NCBI RefSeq assembly: GCF_000633415.1
Contig: NZ_AYMV01000016.1
Span: 33,685 to 97,684 of the forward strand
Reading direction: 5' to 3'
Origin: Leucobacter sp. PH1c
Lineage (GTDB): Bacteria > Actinomycetota > Actinomycetes > Actinomycetales > Microbacteriaceae
DNA: 64,000 nucleotides
Under the pieces are notes generated by a model. The model was not told the DNA's origin, did no database searches, and was given only the letters and a program-made list of their open reading frames with translations. Below are positions 14,938-25,234 of this stretch, in pieces (positions within the stretch are counted from its first letter, which is position 1; every line of letters begins with the position of its first letter). The translations under genes and the position numbers were made by a program.

Positions 14938-14994
14938 GCCGCCATGAGCATCCAGAGCAAGGGGTAGGTCCCCCTTCCCGAGCTCCGATCTCTC

Positions 14995-15027
14995 CTCGCT
15001 CCGCGACGCTGAGCGTCGCGGAGCGAG
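14995..15027. terminator. Bidirectional terminator between convergent genes
   Basis: A perfect 16-bp inverted repeat: arm 14995-15010 (CTCGCTCCGCGACGCT) and its complement at 15012-15027, with a nominal 1-nt centre, so the real loop is about TGA. It separates the binding-protein gene from the convergent MocR gene. Confidence 0.8.
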
Positions 15028-15033
15028 CGCGTC

Positions 15034-16458
15034 TCAGCCGAGCAGTTCGGCGATGACGTCGAGGCCGCGCGCGAGCCGCGTGGACGGCTCTGCGCCGTAG
15101 CCGACGATGAGCCCGTCGGAACCGCTCACGGATTCCGCGCTTCCCCCTCGGTAGTCCCCCACGTGATCGACGAGCACGCCGCGCGCCGCGAGCGCCGCGA
15201 CGGTCGCCGCGCCGTCGCGGCCGTCGAGGGAGAGCACCACGTGGAGCCCGCCGTCGGCCCCGCGCACCGGGATCCCCCGCGCAGCCAGGCGGTCCAGGAG
15301 CAGTTGCCGCCGGTGCCCGTACTCGCGACGGGTGCGAGCCAGTTCCCGGCGGAACCCGCCACTCTCCAGGAAGGCCGCGATCGTGCGCTGTTCGAGCAGC
15401 GGGAGCGCGGCCCCGAGGTCGTCGCGCGCGGCCCGCAACTCGGCGGCGAGCTCCGCGGTGCCCCCAGCGAGCACGATCGCGGCGCAGCGCACCGATGGGG
15501 AGAGCACCTTGTTCAGCGTCGTGATGGTCGCGACGCCCGCCGCAAGCGACCCCATCGCGGGCAGCAGGGCGCCACCGTGCCGGAACTCGCTGTCGTAGTC
15601 GTCCTCGATGATGAGCGCGCCGGTCTCGCCCGCCCACTCGAGGATCCCGAGCCGCTCGGCCGCCGGGATCCGCCCGCCGAGCGGGAACTGGTGGCTCGGC
15701 GTGAGGAGCGCTGCGTCGAGCGGGCCCGATCCGGCGAGCGCACGAAGCGCAGCCGCGGTCGCCCCGTCCGGGCCGACCGGAAGTCGCACGATCTCCGTCC
15801 CCGCTCGGGCGAGCGCGCGGATCCCTTCCTTGTAGCCCGGATCCTCGACGGCGATGCGCGGCGCCCGCCCGTGCAGCTCCCGGAGCGCAAGCGCGAGGAG
15901 CAGCAGGGCCTCCGAGGTCCCGCTCGCCACCGTGATATCCCCCTCGGCGCACACGATCCCCCGGGAGCGGCGCGTGTGGGCCGCGAGGGCGGCGCGCAGT
16001 TGCGGGATCCCCCGCGGATCCGGAGCGTCCGACTCCCAGGGTGCGCGCGCCGCGGCAGTCGCTGCGCGCACCCAGTCGCGCGGCGGAAGCTCGGAGACGA
16101 ACGGGCGCCCCGGCCGCAGATCGATGGGGCGCTGCTCAGGCGCACCGGGAGCCACAGCCGCGGGTGCCGCGGCGGGCGCGTGCAGCGCGGGGGCGGCGCC
16201 CACGGGGAGCTCCGGCACGACGCGGGTGCCCGCCCCCTGGCGGCTCTCGAGGAAGCCCTCGCCGACGAGCCGCTCGTACGCCGCGACGACGACCGTGCGC
16301 GAAACGCCGATCCCCGTGGCGAGCGCTCGGCTCGGCGGCAGCGCCTCACCGGGCGCCATGTCGCCCGCGAGGATCGCGGCACGGATCCGCGCGGTCAGCT
16401 GCTCGGCGAGCGGCTCGGCGAGCGTCCGATCGACGGCGAGCTGCGGAAAGACGTCCAT
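15034..16458 (-). CDS. MocR/PdxR-type transcriptional regulator (GntR HTH + aminotransferase fold)
   Basis: 474 aa. Residues about 10-75 are a GntR winged helix (LAEQLTARIRAAILAG, LPPSRALATGIGVSRTVVVAAYERL). Residues about 120-470 resemble fold-type I aminotransferases, with YDSEFRHGG and a PLP-lysine candidate in TLNKVLSPSVR. Such proteins sense PLP or an amino-acid adduct and usually control a neighbouring gene. The LysE-type exporter lies 11 bp upstream on the same strand, so the likely target is export of an amino acid. The ATG at 16458 starts MDVFPQLAVDRTL; the open frame further upstream is the exporter gene read out of phase. Confidence 0.88.
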   Translation of the reverse strand: MDVFPQLAVDRTLAEPLAEQLTARIRAAILAGDMAPGEALPPSRALATGIGVSRTVVVAAYERLVGEGFLESRQGAGTRVVPELPVGAAPALHAPAAAPAAVAPGAPEQRPIDLRPGRPFVSELPPRDWVRAATAAARAPWESDAPDPRGIPQLRAALAAHTRRSRGIVCAEGDITVASGTSEALLLLALALRELHGRAPRIAVEDPGYKEGIRALARAGTEIVRLPVGPDGATAAALRALAGSGPLDAALLTPSHQFPLGGRIPAAERLGILEWAGETGALIIEDDYDSEFRHGGALLPAMGSLAAGVATITTLNKVLSPSVRCAAIVLAGGTAELAAELRAARDDLGAALPLLEQRTIAAFLESGGFRRELARTRREYGHRRQLLLDRLAARGIPVRGADGGLHVVLSLDGRDGAATVAALAARGVLVDHVGDYRGGSAESVSGSDGLIVGYGAEPSTRLARGLDVIAELLG

Positions 16459-16469
16459 GCGGATCCCGG

Positions 16470-17096
16470 TCAGTGGACGAAGAGGAGGAGCGCCGCGACC
16501 GCGATGAAGAGGACTCCGAAGATCGTGTTGAGCGTGCGCTGGCCCCGCACGGTCGAGGCGTAGCGGCGGAATGGCTTCGCCGCGCCGGCGAAGAACCCCC
16601 ACATCACGACGACGTCGACGCCGACGACGGTCGCGACGAGCACGAGGTACTGCGGGAGCAGCGGCTGATCGGCCCGGATGAACTGCGGGATGAAGGCGAG
16701 GAAGAACACGACGGCCTTCGGGTTCAGCACGTTGACCCAGAAGCCGCGCCGCAGGAGCTCCCAGCGGCTCGTTGTGCCGGCGCGTTCCGCCTGTTCCTCG
16801 GGCTCCGGCCGCGCGAGGATGAGGCGCACGCCGAGGTACGCGAGGTACGCTGCACCCGCCCAGCGGATGCCCGTGAGCAGCGCGGGGGTGTTCGCCACGA
16901 GGACGCCGACGCCGGCCGCCACGATGAGGATGTGGAGCAGCAGCGCCAGCTGCTGTCCGATGACGCCCCACACCGATCGCCGCCACCCCACGGTGAGCGA
17001 GTTCGACATCGTGTTGATCGCGCCCGCCCCGGGGGTGAGGCTGATCACGATCGTCGCGGTGAGCAGAGAGATCCAGAGAGCGGGGGCCACCTGCAC
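16470..17096 (-). CDS. LysE/RhtB-family amino acid exporter
   Basis: 208 aa with about six membrane helices. Family marks are LTPGAGAINTMSNSL near the N-terminus (the LysE P-G-P/A-N motif region), RWAGAAYLAYLGVRLI and GFWVNVLNPKAVVFFLAFIPQFI. Such proteins export basic or neutral amino acids or homoserine lactones; the exact substrate cannot be told. It is the first gene of a two-gene unit with the MocR regulator, 11 bp apart. tRNA-Ala lies upstream on the same strand. Confidence 0.92.
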   Translation of the reverse strand: MQVAPALWISLLTATIVISLTPGAGAINTMSNSLTVGWRRSVWGVIGQQLALLLHILIVAAGVGVLVANTPALLTGIRWAGAAYLAYLGVRLILARPEPEEQAERAGTTSRWELLRRGFWVNVLNPKAVVFFLAFIPQFIRADQPLLPQYLVLVATVVGVDVVVMWGFFAGAAKPFRRYASTVRGQRTLNTIFGVLFIAVAALLLFVH

Positions 17097-17169
17097 AGTG
17101 TAGTGCCGAGGACGGTGCCGGAAAGACGAACGGGGCCGATCCGCTTTCGCGTGATCGGCCCCGTTCCGG

Positions 17170-17245
17170 TGGTGGATCTGAGGGGAATCGAACCCCTGAC
17201 CTTCTCATTGCGAACGAGACGCGCTACCAACTGCGCCACAGACCC
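17170..17245 (-). tRNA. tRNA-Ala (anticodon CGC), CCA encoded
   Basis: Read on the minus strand: acceptor GGGTCTG/CAGATCC, D-arm GCGC...GCGC, anticodon loop TTCGCAA (CGC), T-arm AGGGG-TTCGATT-CCCCT, discriminator A followed by genomic CCA. G3-U70 wobble, the alanine identity pair, is present, which supports the Ala call. Confidence 0.96.
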
Positions 17246-17349
17246 TTACAGCGATCAACCTTAGCAGGCCGCGGGGGCGCAGGTAAAATCCTTCGCCCTG
17301 GACGGCGGCGTGTCGCCTCCCGGCGTGCCGGGCCCCTGAGTGGTGCGCG

Positions 17350-18450
<1,101 letters not shown>

Positions 18451-18520
18451 TGTACGGCGTCGTCCGCCCGCGCGCGTCCCGGCGCGCCGCAGCGCACCCA
18501 GTTCAGCGAATTCGCCGCGT

Positions 18521-19129
18521 TCAGCGGCCGAGCGAGGTGAGCCGGGCCAGCATCGGCCCCTCGTCGCGCGTCGCGACGAAGCAGTCGTGATCCCGCCATG
18601 CGCCGTCGATGTGGATGTAGTCGCCGCGGCGCCCCTCGTAGCGGAGCCCCAGCTTCTGCACCACGCGCAGCGACGCCACGTTCTCGGGGCGAATGCAGAT
18701 CTCGACCCGGTGCAGGCCGAGCTCGCCGAAGATGAAGTCCATCGCGAGCGCGACGGCGGTGGGTGCGATCCCGTTCCCAGCCACGTGGCGCGAGACCCAG
18801 TAGCCGATCTGGGAGGACTGGAGCGCTCCCCCGCTCAGTTCGGAGATGCTCAACTGGCCCACGACGTTGCCGTCGAAGAGGACGACGAACGGCACCCCGC
18901 TCCCCGCGCGCAGCTGCCGGCGCTGGAGGCGGATGGTGGGCCGCATCGGCACCGAGCCGGGAACGACGCTGCGGCCGCTCGGGTGCGTCGCTTCCCACGG
19001 CTGTAGCCAGTCCCGGTTCTCCCGAAGCAGGCGCTGCAGCTCACCGGCGTCGGCCGGCCGCACCACGCGGAGCCCGACCCGGCCCGCCGAGAGCGGGCCG
19101 GGATCCGGGATCGCCTGGCCGAGCGGCAC
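18521..19129 (-). CDS. GNAT-family N-acetyltransferase (RimJ/RimL type)
   Basis: 202 aa. Typical RimJ layout: LRVVRPADAGELQRLLRENRDWL at the N-terminus, IGYWVSRHVAGNGIAPTAV with the acetyl-CoA loop, RVEICIRPENVASLRVVQKLGLRYEG, and the closing HIDGAWRDHDCF. RimJ-type enzymes acetylate N-terminal amines of ribosomal or other proteins. Six bp after galU ends on the same strand, so likely one operon with it. Confidence 0.9.
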   Translation of the reverse strand: MPLGQAIPDPGPLSAGRVGLRVVRPADAGELQRLLRENRDWLQPWEATHPSGRSVVPGSVPMRPTIRLQRRQLRAGSGVPFVVLFDGNVVGQLSISELSGGALQSSQIGYWVSRHVAGNGIAPTAVALAMDFIFGELGLHRVEICIRPENVASLRVVQKLGLRYEGRRGDYIHIDGAWRDHDCFVATRDEGPMLARLTSLGR

Positions 19130-19135
19130 GGGCGC

Positions 19136-20050
19136 TTAGCCCTCGCGGCGGGCGCGGAGCTGATCCGCGAAGCCGATCACCCAGTCGGTGATCTCGCCGC
19201 CGAGCTCGTCGTGGTCGACGCCGAGCAGCACGTTCGCCTTGATCCAGTCCGCGCGGTCGCCCGTGTCGTAGCGACGGCCGCGGAAGATGACGCCGTAGAC
19301 GGGCGCCTCGCCCTTGCCCTCGGCGAGCTGGTGCAGCGCGTCGGTCAGCTGGATCTCGCCACCGCGCCCCGGGGGGAGCTCGTCGAGGATGTCGAAGATC
19401 TCGGGGCGCAGCACGTAGCGGCCGATCACGGCGAGGTTCGAGGGCGCCTCGGCCGCGGCGGGCTTCTCCACGAGGCCCGTGATGCGCACCACGTCGGCGT
19501 CGTCGGTCGCCTCGACGGCGGCGCAGCCGTAGAGGTGGATCGACTCCTGCGGGACCTCCATGAGCGCGATGACGGTGGCGCCGCGCGAATCGTGCTCGGC
19601 GATCATCCGGTCGAGCAGCGGATCGCGGGCGTCGATCAGATCGTCGCCGAGCAGCACGGCGAACGACTCGTAGCCCACGTGCCCGCGCGCGCGGCCGACC
19701 GCGTGGCCGAGCCCGAGCGGCTGGCCCTGGCGGAGGAAGTAGACCTCGGCGAGCTCGCTCGACTCGTGCACCTTGCCGAGCTTGCCCTCGTCGCCCTTGC
19801 GCTCGAGCGAGTACTCGAGCTCGGGGACGCTGTCGAAGTGGTTGACGAGGTTGTCCTTGTTGCGCCCCGTGATGATGAGCACGTCGCCGAGGCCAGCGGA
19901 GGCAGCCTCTTCCACGACGTACTGGATCGCCGGCTTGTCGACGATCGGGAGCATTTCCTTGGGCATCGCCTTGGTCGCCGGCAGGAAGCGGGTACCGAGG
20001 CCCGCCGCGGGGATGACGGCCTTCGTGACGGCGCGCTGCGTTTCAGTCAT
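19136..20050 (-). CDS. galU: UTP-glucose-1-phosphate uridylyltransferase
   Basis: 304 aa. The nucleotidyltransferase signature AVIPAAGLGTRFLPATKAMPKEM, then VDKPAIQYVVEEA, LGDDLID, GLVEKPA and GRRYDTGDRADWIKAN match GalU throughout. It makes UDP-glucose for cell-wall polysaccharide, glycolipid and trehalose synthesis in the cytoplasm. ATG at 20050 is the start of MTETQRAVTKAVIP; the in-frame sequence above it is low complexity. Divergent from the 5-formyl-THF cyclo-ligase gene. Confidence 0.97.
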   Translation of the reverse strand: MTETQRAVTKAVIPAAGLGTRFLPATKAMPKEMLPIVDKPAIQYVVEEAASAGLGDVLIITGRNKDNLVNHFDSVPELEYSLERKGDEGKLGKVHESSELAEVYFLRQGQPLGLGHAVGRARGHVGYESFAVLLGDDLIDARDPLLDRMIAEHDSRGATVIALMEVPQESIHLYGCAAVEATDDADVVRITGLVEKPAAAEAPSNLAVIGRYVLRPEIFDILDELPPGRGGEIQLTDALHQLAEGKGEAPVYGVIFRGRRYDTGDRADWIKANVLLGVDHDELGGEITDWVIGFADQLRARREG

Positions 20051-20129
20051 GCAGGCCAGCCTAATGTCGCGGTGTGCCCCCGCAAAGTCGGCCGGGCAGC
20101 GATTCGCCAGGCTGGCTATGATCCCGCGT

Positions 20130-20747
20130 ATGAGCGCATCCCTCACACCGGACCCCCTCACGGCTCGGGCCGCGGCCAAGCGGCGCGTCCGCGCCGCCGT
20201 GCGCGCGCACCGCACCGCGCGCTCCGCTGCCGCCCGAGCGAGCGCGGCGGCGGCGCTCTCTGCGCAGCTGATCGCGCTCGTCGAGGCGAGCGGAGCGCGC
20301 CGGGTCACCTGCTATCTCGCGACCCAGGAAGAGCCGGATCCCTCGGGATTCCTCGCCTGGGCCGCCGAGCACGGCGTCGAGGTACTCCTCCCGGTCTCGC
20401 TCGCGGACCGCACGCTCGCCTGGGTGCGCGCGGGCGAGGGTGCGCCGGTGCCCGGCAGGCACGGGATCCTGGAACCGGTCGGGCCACGACTTCCGGCGAG
20501 CGCCGCGGGCTCCGCCGATCTGCTTCTGATCCCGGCCTGCGCCGTCGACCGCGCGGGCACCCGCCTCGGCTGGGGGCTCGGGTACTACGACCGGTGCCTC
20601 GCCGGGCTCGCGCAGCGCCCGCCCGTCTACGCGGTGGTCTTCGCGGAGGATCGGGTAGCCGGGCTCCCCCGGGATCCGCACGACGTTCCCGTCACGGGGG
20701 TGGTGACCCCGGCGGGCATCGGCCGATTCCCCGCGGAAACGGGGTAG
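20130..20747 (+). CDS. 5-formyltetrahydrofolate cyclo-ligase
   Basis: 205 aa. LLLIPACAVDRAGTRLGWGLGYYDR is the family signature (substrate and ATP-Mg site) and the N-terminus has the basic helix AAAKRRVRAAVRAHR. The enzyme converts 5-formyl-THF to 5,10-methenyl-THF using ATP. ATG at 20130 comes 7 nt after TATGAT (20117-20122), so the mRNA is probably leaderless. The stop codon overlaps the -10-like TAGGCT of the next gene. Confidence 0.94.
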   Translation: MSASLTPDPLTARAAAKRRVRAAVRAHRTARSAAARASAAAALSAQLIALVEASGARRVTCYLATQEEPDPSGFLAWAAEHGVEVLLPVSLADRTLAWVRAGEGAPVPGRHGILEPVGPRLPASAAGSADLLLIPACAVDRAGTRLGWGLGYYDRCLAGLAQRPPVYAVVFAEDRVAGLPRDPHDVPVTGVVTPAGIGRFPAETG

Positions 20748-20758
20748 GCTGACTGACT

Positions 20759-20986
20759 GTGCCTACCTACGCTTACCGCTGTGCCGACTGCGGCCACGCA
20801 TTCGACATCTACCAGTCGTTCTCGGATGATGCGCTCACCGAGTGCCCCGAGTGCGGCGGCGCGCTGCGCAAGGTCTTCGGCTCCTCGCTGGGCGTGACCT
20901 TCAACGGCTCGGGCTTCTACCGCACCGATTCGCGGTCGAGTGGCTCGTCCGGTTCCTCCGGCTCTTCGAGCTCGTCCTCCGCATAA
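20759..20986 (+). CDS. FmdB-family zinc-ribbon regulatory protein
   Basis: 75 aa. Starts MPTYAYRCADCGHAFDIYQ and has a second Cys pair in CPECGG, forming a zinc ribbon, followed by a Ser/Gly-rich tail. FmdB-like proteins are small putative regulators of unknown mechanism. GTG at 20759 lies 8 nt after TAGGCT, consistent with a leaderless message, though readthrough from the cyclo-ligase gene (11 bp upstream) is also possible. Confidence 0.9.
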   Translation: MPTYAYRCADCGHAFDIYQSFSDDALTECPECGGALRKVFGSSLGVTFNGSGFYRTDSRSSGSSGSSGSSSSSSA

Positions 20987-21079
20987 CGCTCAGCGACGCG
21001 GAGTCCCCGCCACCACTGAATCCCCGCCACCGCGGAGTCCCCGGCACCTCAGGATCTTGGCACCGCGCGTGAAGCCCGG

Positions 21080-21364
21080 CTAGCCCCAGTGCGGCGGGCG
21101 ATCGCGCGCGAGCCGCGCGTCGTTCCCCGGCTCGGCGGCCTGCGCCCCTGCGGGCCGGTCTCCCCAGCCCTCCGACTGATCCTCTCCGGCGCGCGCATCG
21201 AGCGCGTGCTCGGACGGACGCGGGTCGACGCCGTCGGGCGCCGGGCGCTGCGCGCGGCGCGAACCACGCCGCCCGGCGGCACCGGACGAGCCAGCCTCGT
21301 GCGCACCGGGCCGGCTCACGCCGGCACCGGTCGCGCCGGAGTCGCTCACACCGGACTCGGTCAC
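21080..21364 (-). CDS. Small hypothetical protein coupled to the helicase-like gene
   Basis: 94 aa, Gly/Ala/Arg/Pro-rich and probably disordered, ending DRPPHWG. GTG at 21364 overlaps the stop of the large helicase-like gene (GTGA), the same coupling used across this genome, and this is the main reason for calling it. No domain is recognisable. The Pro-Pro-His-Trp ending is more specific than the rest of the sequence and could be the conserved part. Low-complexity composition leaves real doubt. Confidence 0.5.
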   Translation of the reverse strand: MTESGVSDSGATGAGVSRPGAHEAGSSGAAGRRGSRRAQRPAPDGVDPRPSEHALDARAGEDQSEGWGDRPAGAQAAEPGNDARLARDRPPHWG

Positions 21365-24300
21365 GCCGGGTCCGCTGCGGGCTCCGCCGTCTCGAGCCCG
21401 AGGATCCGCGCGATGCGTCGCGCGGCCTCGTCAGGGTCGGAGAAGAGGTCGAAGCTCTGCACGCGGTGGTAGTGCCAGCCGAGGCGGCGGAGCACAGCGG
21501 GCCGCAGGCGCAGGGTGTCGCGCAGGCTCTCGGAGCCGTCGCCGAGGTCGACGTCGATCGCGATCGCCCGGCCGTCGTACGAGGCTGCGAGCGGGATCGC
21601 GCCACGGTAGTCGAGCGCCACGGTGAGGCCGAGCGCCTCGAGCCGGTCGGCGAGCTCGCCGATCATCGGGTCGCGCTCCGCGGGGAGCGCGGGCGGCTCG
21701 GGCGCGGGGTGCTCGAGCGCGAGGAGCTCGGCGAGCTCCACGACGCCGTGCTTGATCCGGGCCGAGTCGAGGTCCTTCGGCTTGAAGCAGCTCACGATCG
21801 TCATGGCGCGGCGCGCTCGGGTCATCGCGACCGCGAGCAGCCGCTCCCCGCCGGGCCGACCGAGGCCGCCGAAGTTCGACAGCACGCGCCCGTGCGGGGT
21901 GCGGCCATAGCCGATGGAGAAGATCACTCGGTCGCGGCTCTGCGCGGTCGCCTGTTCGAGCGTCATGACGGCGAACGGCTCCGCGCGGTCGCCGAGCAGG
22001 AACTCTCGGTACTGCGGGAACTTCGAGAACGCCTGCAGCACGGCCTGGTACACGCGCACCGCGTGGCGCTCGCTCGCCGTGATCACCATGAGCGACTCGC
22101 CAGCGCGATCGCTCGCGTGCTGCAGCACGAGCTGCACGACACGCTCCACCTCGGCGTCCGTGCTCTCGACCGCGCCGGTCTGCTGGTCAGGCAGGCCCTG
22201 ACCGCCGCTCACGAACTCGTACGTGAGGCTCGAGTGCCCGAGGAAGCTGCCCGCCCACGGCAGCGTCTGGATCGCCCCGTCGTAGAAGCGGGTGTTCACG
22301 AGGTGCGTGAGGTCCTCGCCGCCGGCGCGGTAGCTGCGCGTCAGCGTGAGCGTCGGCAGCACCTCGCCGAGCTCGGCGAAGGCCGAGCGGCGGTGCAGCG
22401 CGTCGGCGTCGCCGTCGCCGTCCGTGTCGGGCACGGGGGCGCCGACGGAGAGCTCGAAGTGCGCGGGGGTCTGCGTCATCGTGTCGCCGAAGGCGACGAC
22501 CTGCTCGGCGCGGCGGATCGCACCCAGGTTCTCGACGAGCGTGGTCGCTCCGGCGTCGACGAGCAGCACCGTGTCGAAGCGCATGCTGTCGGGCAGCTCG
22601 GCGACCTCGTAGGGCGACATCGTCCAGACGGGAGCGAGCACCCCGAGCAGGTGCGGAGCGCCCTGAGCCAGCTGCGCGACCGTCACATCGGGGCGGCGGA
22701 GCGCCTCGCGCATCGCGAGCGCCTCCTGCTTGTGGTCGAGCACGGCGACGCGCCACGCGTCGGCGAGGCTCGCGGCGAGCAGTGCGCCGTTCGCGCCGGC
22801 GTGCGCGTCGTCCACGAGCCGGAAGTCGGCCTCGAGTCGCTCGAGCACGCCGATGTTGGCGCTCAGCAGTGCGGGATTCGTGTGCAGCATCCGCTCGAGG
22901 GCGGACTGCCACCAGGCGAGTTCAAGCTCCGCCGCGACGTCCTCGGCGGGCACGTGGCGCGCGGAGAGGTCGTCGAGGAGCGGCTCCAGGTGCGCGGCGC
23001 GCATGCGCTCCACGATCATGGTGCGCTCCTGGATGTTCTGGAGCACCTCGGACTCGCGCGCGAGATCGGAGATGCGGCTCGCGAGGGATCCGAGCGAGCG
23101 GTTCTTCAGGCGGTCCGGATCGCTCGAGACGCCGAGCACGCGGTCGATCTCGTCGAGGTCCTGGTAGGCCGACTGGAACGCGACGACGACGTCCGAGATG
23201 CCGAGCGGCACCTCGGGGCGCGCGCCGACGACGGTCGTGTAGCGCTGCCACAGCACGCGCTGCTGCTGGATCTGCACGAGGCGCGAGTACATGTCGGTGA
23301 TGTGGACGCCCGGGCGCACGTACTCGCGGGCGAGCTTGCGCAGGCGGCGCTTGTTCGCCGCGGTCATCTCCTCGCCGCCGCGCGGCGCGTGGGCCGCGAT
23401 CACCTCGGTGAGCGAGCGGTCGTAGACCGAGGGAGTGAAGCGGTCGAGCGTGTCCCGGATGCCCATGAGCAGCCGCAGGTACACCCCGAGCTCGGCGATC
23501 GTCTCGTACGGCCGCATCGACGTCTGCCCGATGACCTCATTGGCCATCGAGATGAGCCGCGGCAGCTGGGCCTCGGCGAGGTCGACCGCGGTGCCGTACG
23601 CGGACCGGGCCTCCTCGGTGGTCGAGAAGCTCACGCCGTACCAGGGCGAGTCCTCCGGGCCGTACTGGAACTGCCCGAGTCGCGCGACCTCCGTGAGGTC
23701 CTCGGCCATCGCGGAGCGGTCGAGCGTGAGCTGGCCGAGCGCGTGGTCGTCGAGGCGCACGGTGGTGCGCGGCGGGCGCTCGCTCTGCGCGAGGATCGTG
23801 AGGCGGCGCAGCGCGTCGAGGGGCGAGACGCCGTAGCGGGGGTCCTGGCTCGACAGCGCGCCGCGGTAGTCGCGGAGCACTCCGCGGAGGCGGATGAGCG
23901 CGGCGTCGACCTCGCCGAGCTGCTCCGCGCGCGAATTCTCGTTGCGGCTGATCGACTCGACGAGGTTGCGGCGCACGCGGCGCGGGCCGACGGAGAGCCC
24001 CGCGAGGCCGGCTCGGGTGAGGCGGTGCGAGATGCCGTCGAGCGTCGCCCGGCGCGGCGAGACCACGAGGACGCGCTTGCCGTCGCGGACGAGGCTGCCG
24101 ATGGCGTTGACCACGGTCTGCGTGCCGCCCGTTCCGGGAAGCGTGTGCACCACGACCGAGTGGCCGGCATCGATCTGCGCGAGCACATCGTCCTGCTCGG
24201 CATCGGCGTCGTAGAGGTGGCGGTCCACGTCGGGAGCGCGCTCGTCGGGGGCGGTCGCGCTCACGGGGCGGTATGCCGCAGCGAGTCGCTCGCGAGCGGG

Positions 24301-25146
24301 CTCGCTGCCGCACACGGCGGCGAGCACGGGCGAGTCGAGATCCTTGACCGCGTCGACCATGCCCTGCGCGACCGAGTGGAAGGAGGAGACGACGAGGCGC
24401 GGCTGCACGACGAAGCCGGAGACCCCGGCGACGGTCTGCCGCACGCGGTCGATCACGGGCTGGGGCTTGAAGACGCCCTCCGACTGCGAGAGCTCCACGA
24501 GCGCGCGGGCGTCGAGCGTGATGCCGAACTGCTCGCGGAGCGCGCGGATGAGCTCCTCGTTCACGGTGGGGAACTGCTTGAGCTTCAGCTCGAAGTCGCG
24601 GCCGTAGCGGCGGATCGCGAGCGGGCGCAGCAGCACGGGGGCGCAGAACTCCTCGCCCTCGAACGTCCACTTCGCGATGCCGACGCCGAGGTGCACGGTC
24701 TCGAGGCCGCGCACGGTGCGCATCTCGATCGCCTTGTCGGTCACGCGGCCCGCGGCGGCGCGGGCGTGGCGCAGCGCGAGGTCGTCGCGGATGAGGGCGG
24801 AGAGCAGGATCTTGTTGCCCGTGATGAACTGGGGCAGCCCGCCCGGATGCGTCGTCGAGAGCTCGATCCGGTTCGCGGGGCGGTCGTCGAAGTGCAGCAG
24901 CGGGTTGCGGCCGCCGATGCGGGCCGCGGCGCGGCGCCAGTCGGCGTGCTCGTCTGCGTACGCGTCGACGAGGGATACGGGCCCCGTGAGCTGCGCCGAG
25001 AGGTCGCGCTCGGGGGCGGTCGTGGGCGCGGGCGCAGGTGCGAGCGCGCCCTCGTCCTGGGGCGGCACCGCCTCGGCGGTGACCTCTACGGTCTCATTCT
25101 CGTCGCCACCCGAGTCGGGCCGGCGGCGTCGGTCTACACTCCACAC
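21361..25146 (-). CDS. Large SF1-helicase-like protein with C-terminal REase-like domain; Walker A degenerate
   Basis: 1261 aa. Architecture resembles DUF4011/SF1 helicases with a Vsr/MTES-type nuclease end: an N-terminal domain (GRNPLLHFDDRP), the ATP-site region at about residue 330 (LPGTGGTQTVVNAIG), a long helical insertion, helicase motif VI-like RLLAVAMTRARRAMTIVSCF at about 1110, and a C-terminal nuclease-like fold (AIAIDVDLGDGSESL, LRRLGWHYHRVQSFDLF). The Walker A lysine is replaced (GTGGTQT instead of GTGKTQT), and the Walker B place reads VLLVDAGATTL, without the DE pair, so ATP hydrolysis is doubtful. GTG start, 8 nt after TAGGGT. Function unknown; such proteins occur in DNA repair or defence settings. 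Confidence 0.8.
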   Translation of the reverse strand: MWSVDRRRRPDSGGDENETVEVTAEAVPPQDEGALAPAPAPTTAPERDLSAQLTGPVSLVDAYADEHADWRRAAARIGGRNPLLHFDDRPANRIELSTTHPGGLPQFITGNKILLSALIRDDLALRHARAAAGRVTDKAIEMRTVRGLETVHLGVGIAKWTFEGEEFCAPVLLRPLAIRRYGRDFELKLKQFPTVNEELIRALREQFGITLDARALVELSQSEGVFKPQPVIDRVRQTVAGVSGFVVQPRLVVSSFHSVAQGMVDAVKDLDSPVLAAVCGSEPARERLAAAYRPVSATAPDERAPDVDRHLYDADAEQDDVLAQIDAGHSVVVHTLPGTGGTQTVVNAIGSLVRDGKRVLVVSPRRATLDGISHRLTRAGLAGLSVGPRRVRRNLVESISRNENSRAEQLGEVDAALIRLRGVLRDYRGALSSQDPRYGVSPLDALRRLTILAQSERPPRTTVRLDDHALGQLTLDRSAMAEDLTEVARLGQFQYGPEDSPWYGVSFSTTEEARSAYGTAVDLAEAQLPRLISMANEVIGQTSMRPYETIAELGVYLRLLMGIRDTLDRFTPSVYDRSLTEVIAAHAPRGGEEMTAANKRRLRKLAREYVRPGVHITDMYSRLVQIQQQRVLWQRYTTVVGARPEVPLGISDVVVAFQSAYQDLDEIDRVLGVSSDPDRLKNRSLGSLASRISDLARESEVLQNIQERTMIVERMRAAHLEPLLDDLSARHVPAEDVAAELELAWWQSALERMLHTNPALLSANIGVLERLEADFRLVDDAHAGANGALLAASLADAWRVAVLDHKQEALAMREALRRPDVTVAQLAQGAPHLLGVLAPVWTMSPYEVAELPDSMRFDTVLLVDAGATTLVENLGAIRRAEQVVAFGDTMTQTPAHFELSVGAPVPDTDGDGDADALHRRSAFAELGEVLPTLTLTRSYRAGGEDLTHLVNTRFYDGAIQTLPWAGSFLGHSSLTYEFVSGGQGLPDQQTGAVESTDAEVERVVQLVLQHASDRAGESLMVITASERHAVRVYQAVLQAFSKFPQYREFLLGDRAEPFAVMTLEQATAQSRDRVIFSIGYGRTPHGRVLSNFGGLGRPGGERLLAVAMTRARRAMTIVSCFKPKDLDSARIKHGVVELAELLALEHPAPEPPALPAERDPMIGELADRLEALGLTVALDYRGAIPLAASYDGRAIAIDVDLGDGSESLRDTLRLRPAVLRRLGWHYHRVQSFDLFSDPDEAARRIARILGLETAEPAADPA

Positions 25147-25176
25147 ACCGCCACCCTAGGCGCTGAAACGCCAAAA

Positions 25177-25217
25177 CAGCGCATCCGCGGCGGAGTTTCG
25201 TCGCTGCGGATGCGCTG
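25177..25217 (-). terminator. Rho-independent terminator after the NCS2 permease gene
   Basis: Arms 25177-25191 (CAGCGCATCCGCGGC) and 25203-25217 pair over 15 bp with one G-U. On the minus strand the hairpin is followed by TTTTGG, so it terminates the permease message before the helicase-like gene. Confidence 0.8.
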
Positions 25218-25234
25218 TACGGCGCGGGGCCCGG

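Noticed and set aside
14938..15033. A second tRNA-Lys end marking an island boundary
   Set aside because: No similarity to the tRNA 3' segment was found; the interval is filled by the perfect 16-bp terminator hairpin.
16459..17208. MocR regulator extended upstream into a longer protein
   Set aside because: The extension is an out-of-phase reading of the LysE-type exporter gene and lacks any domain.
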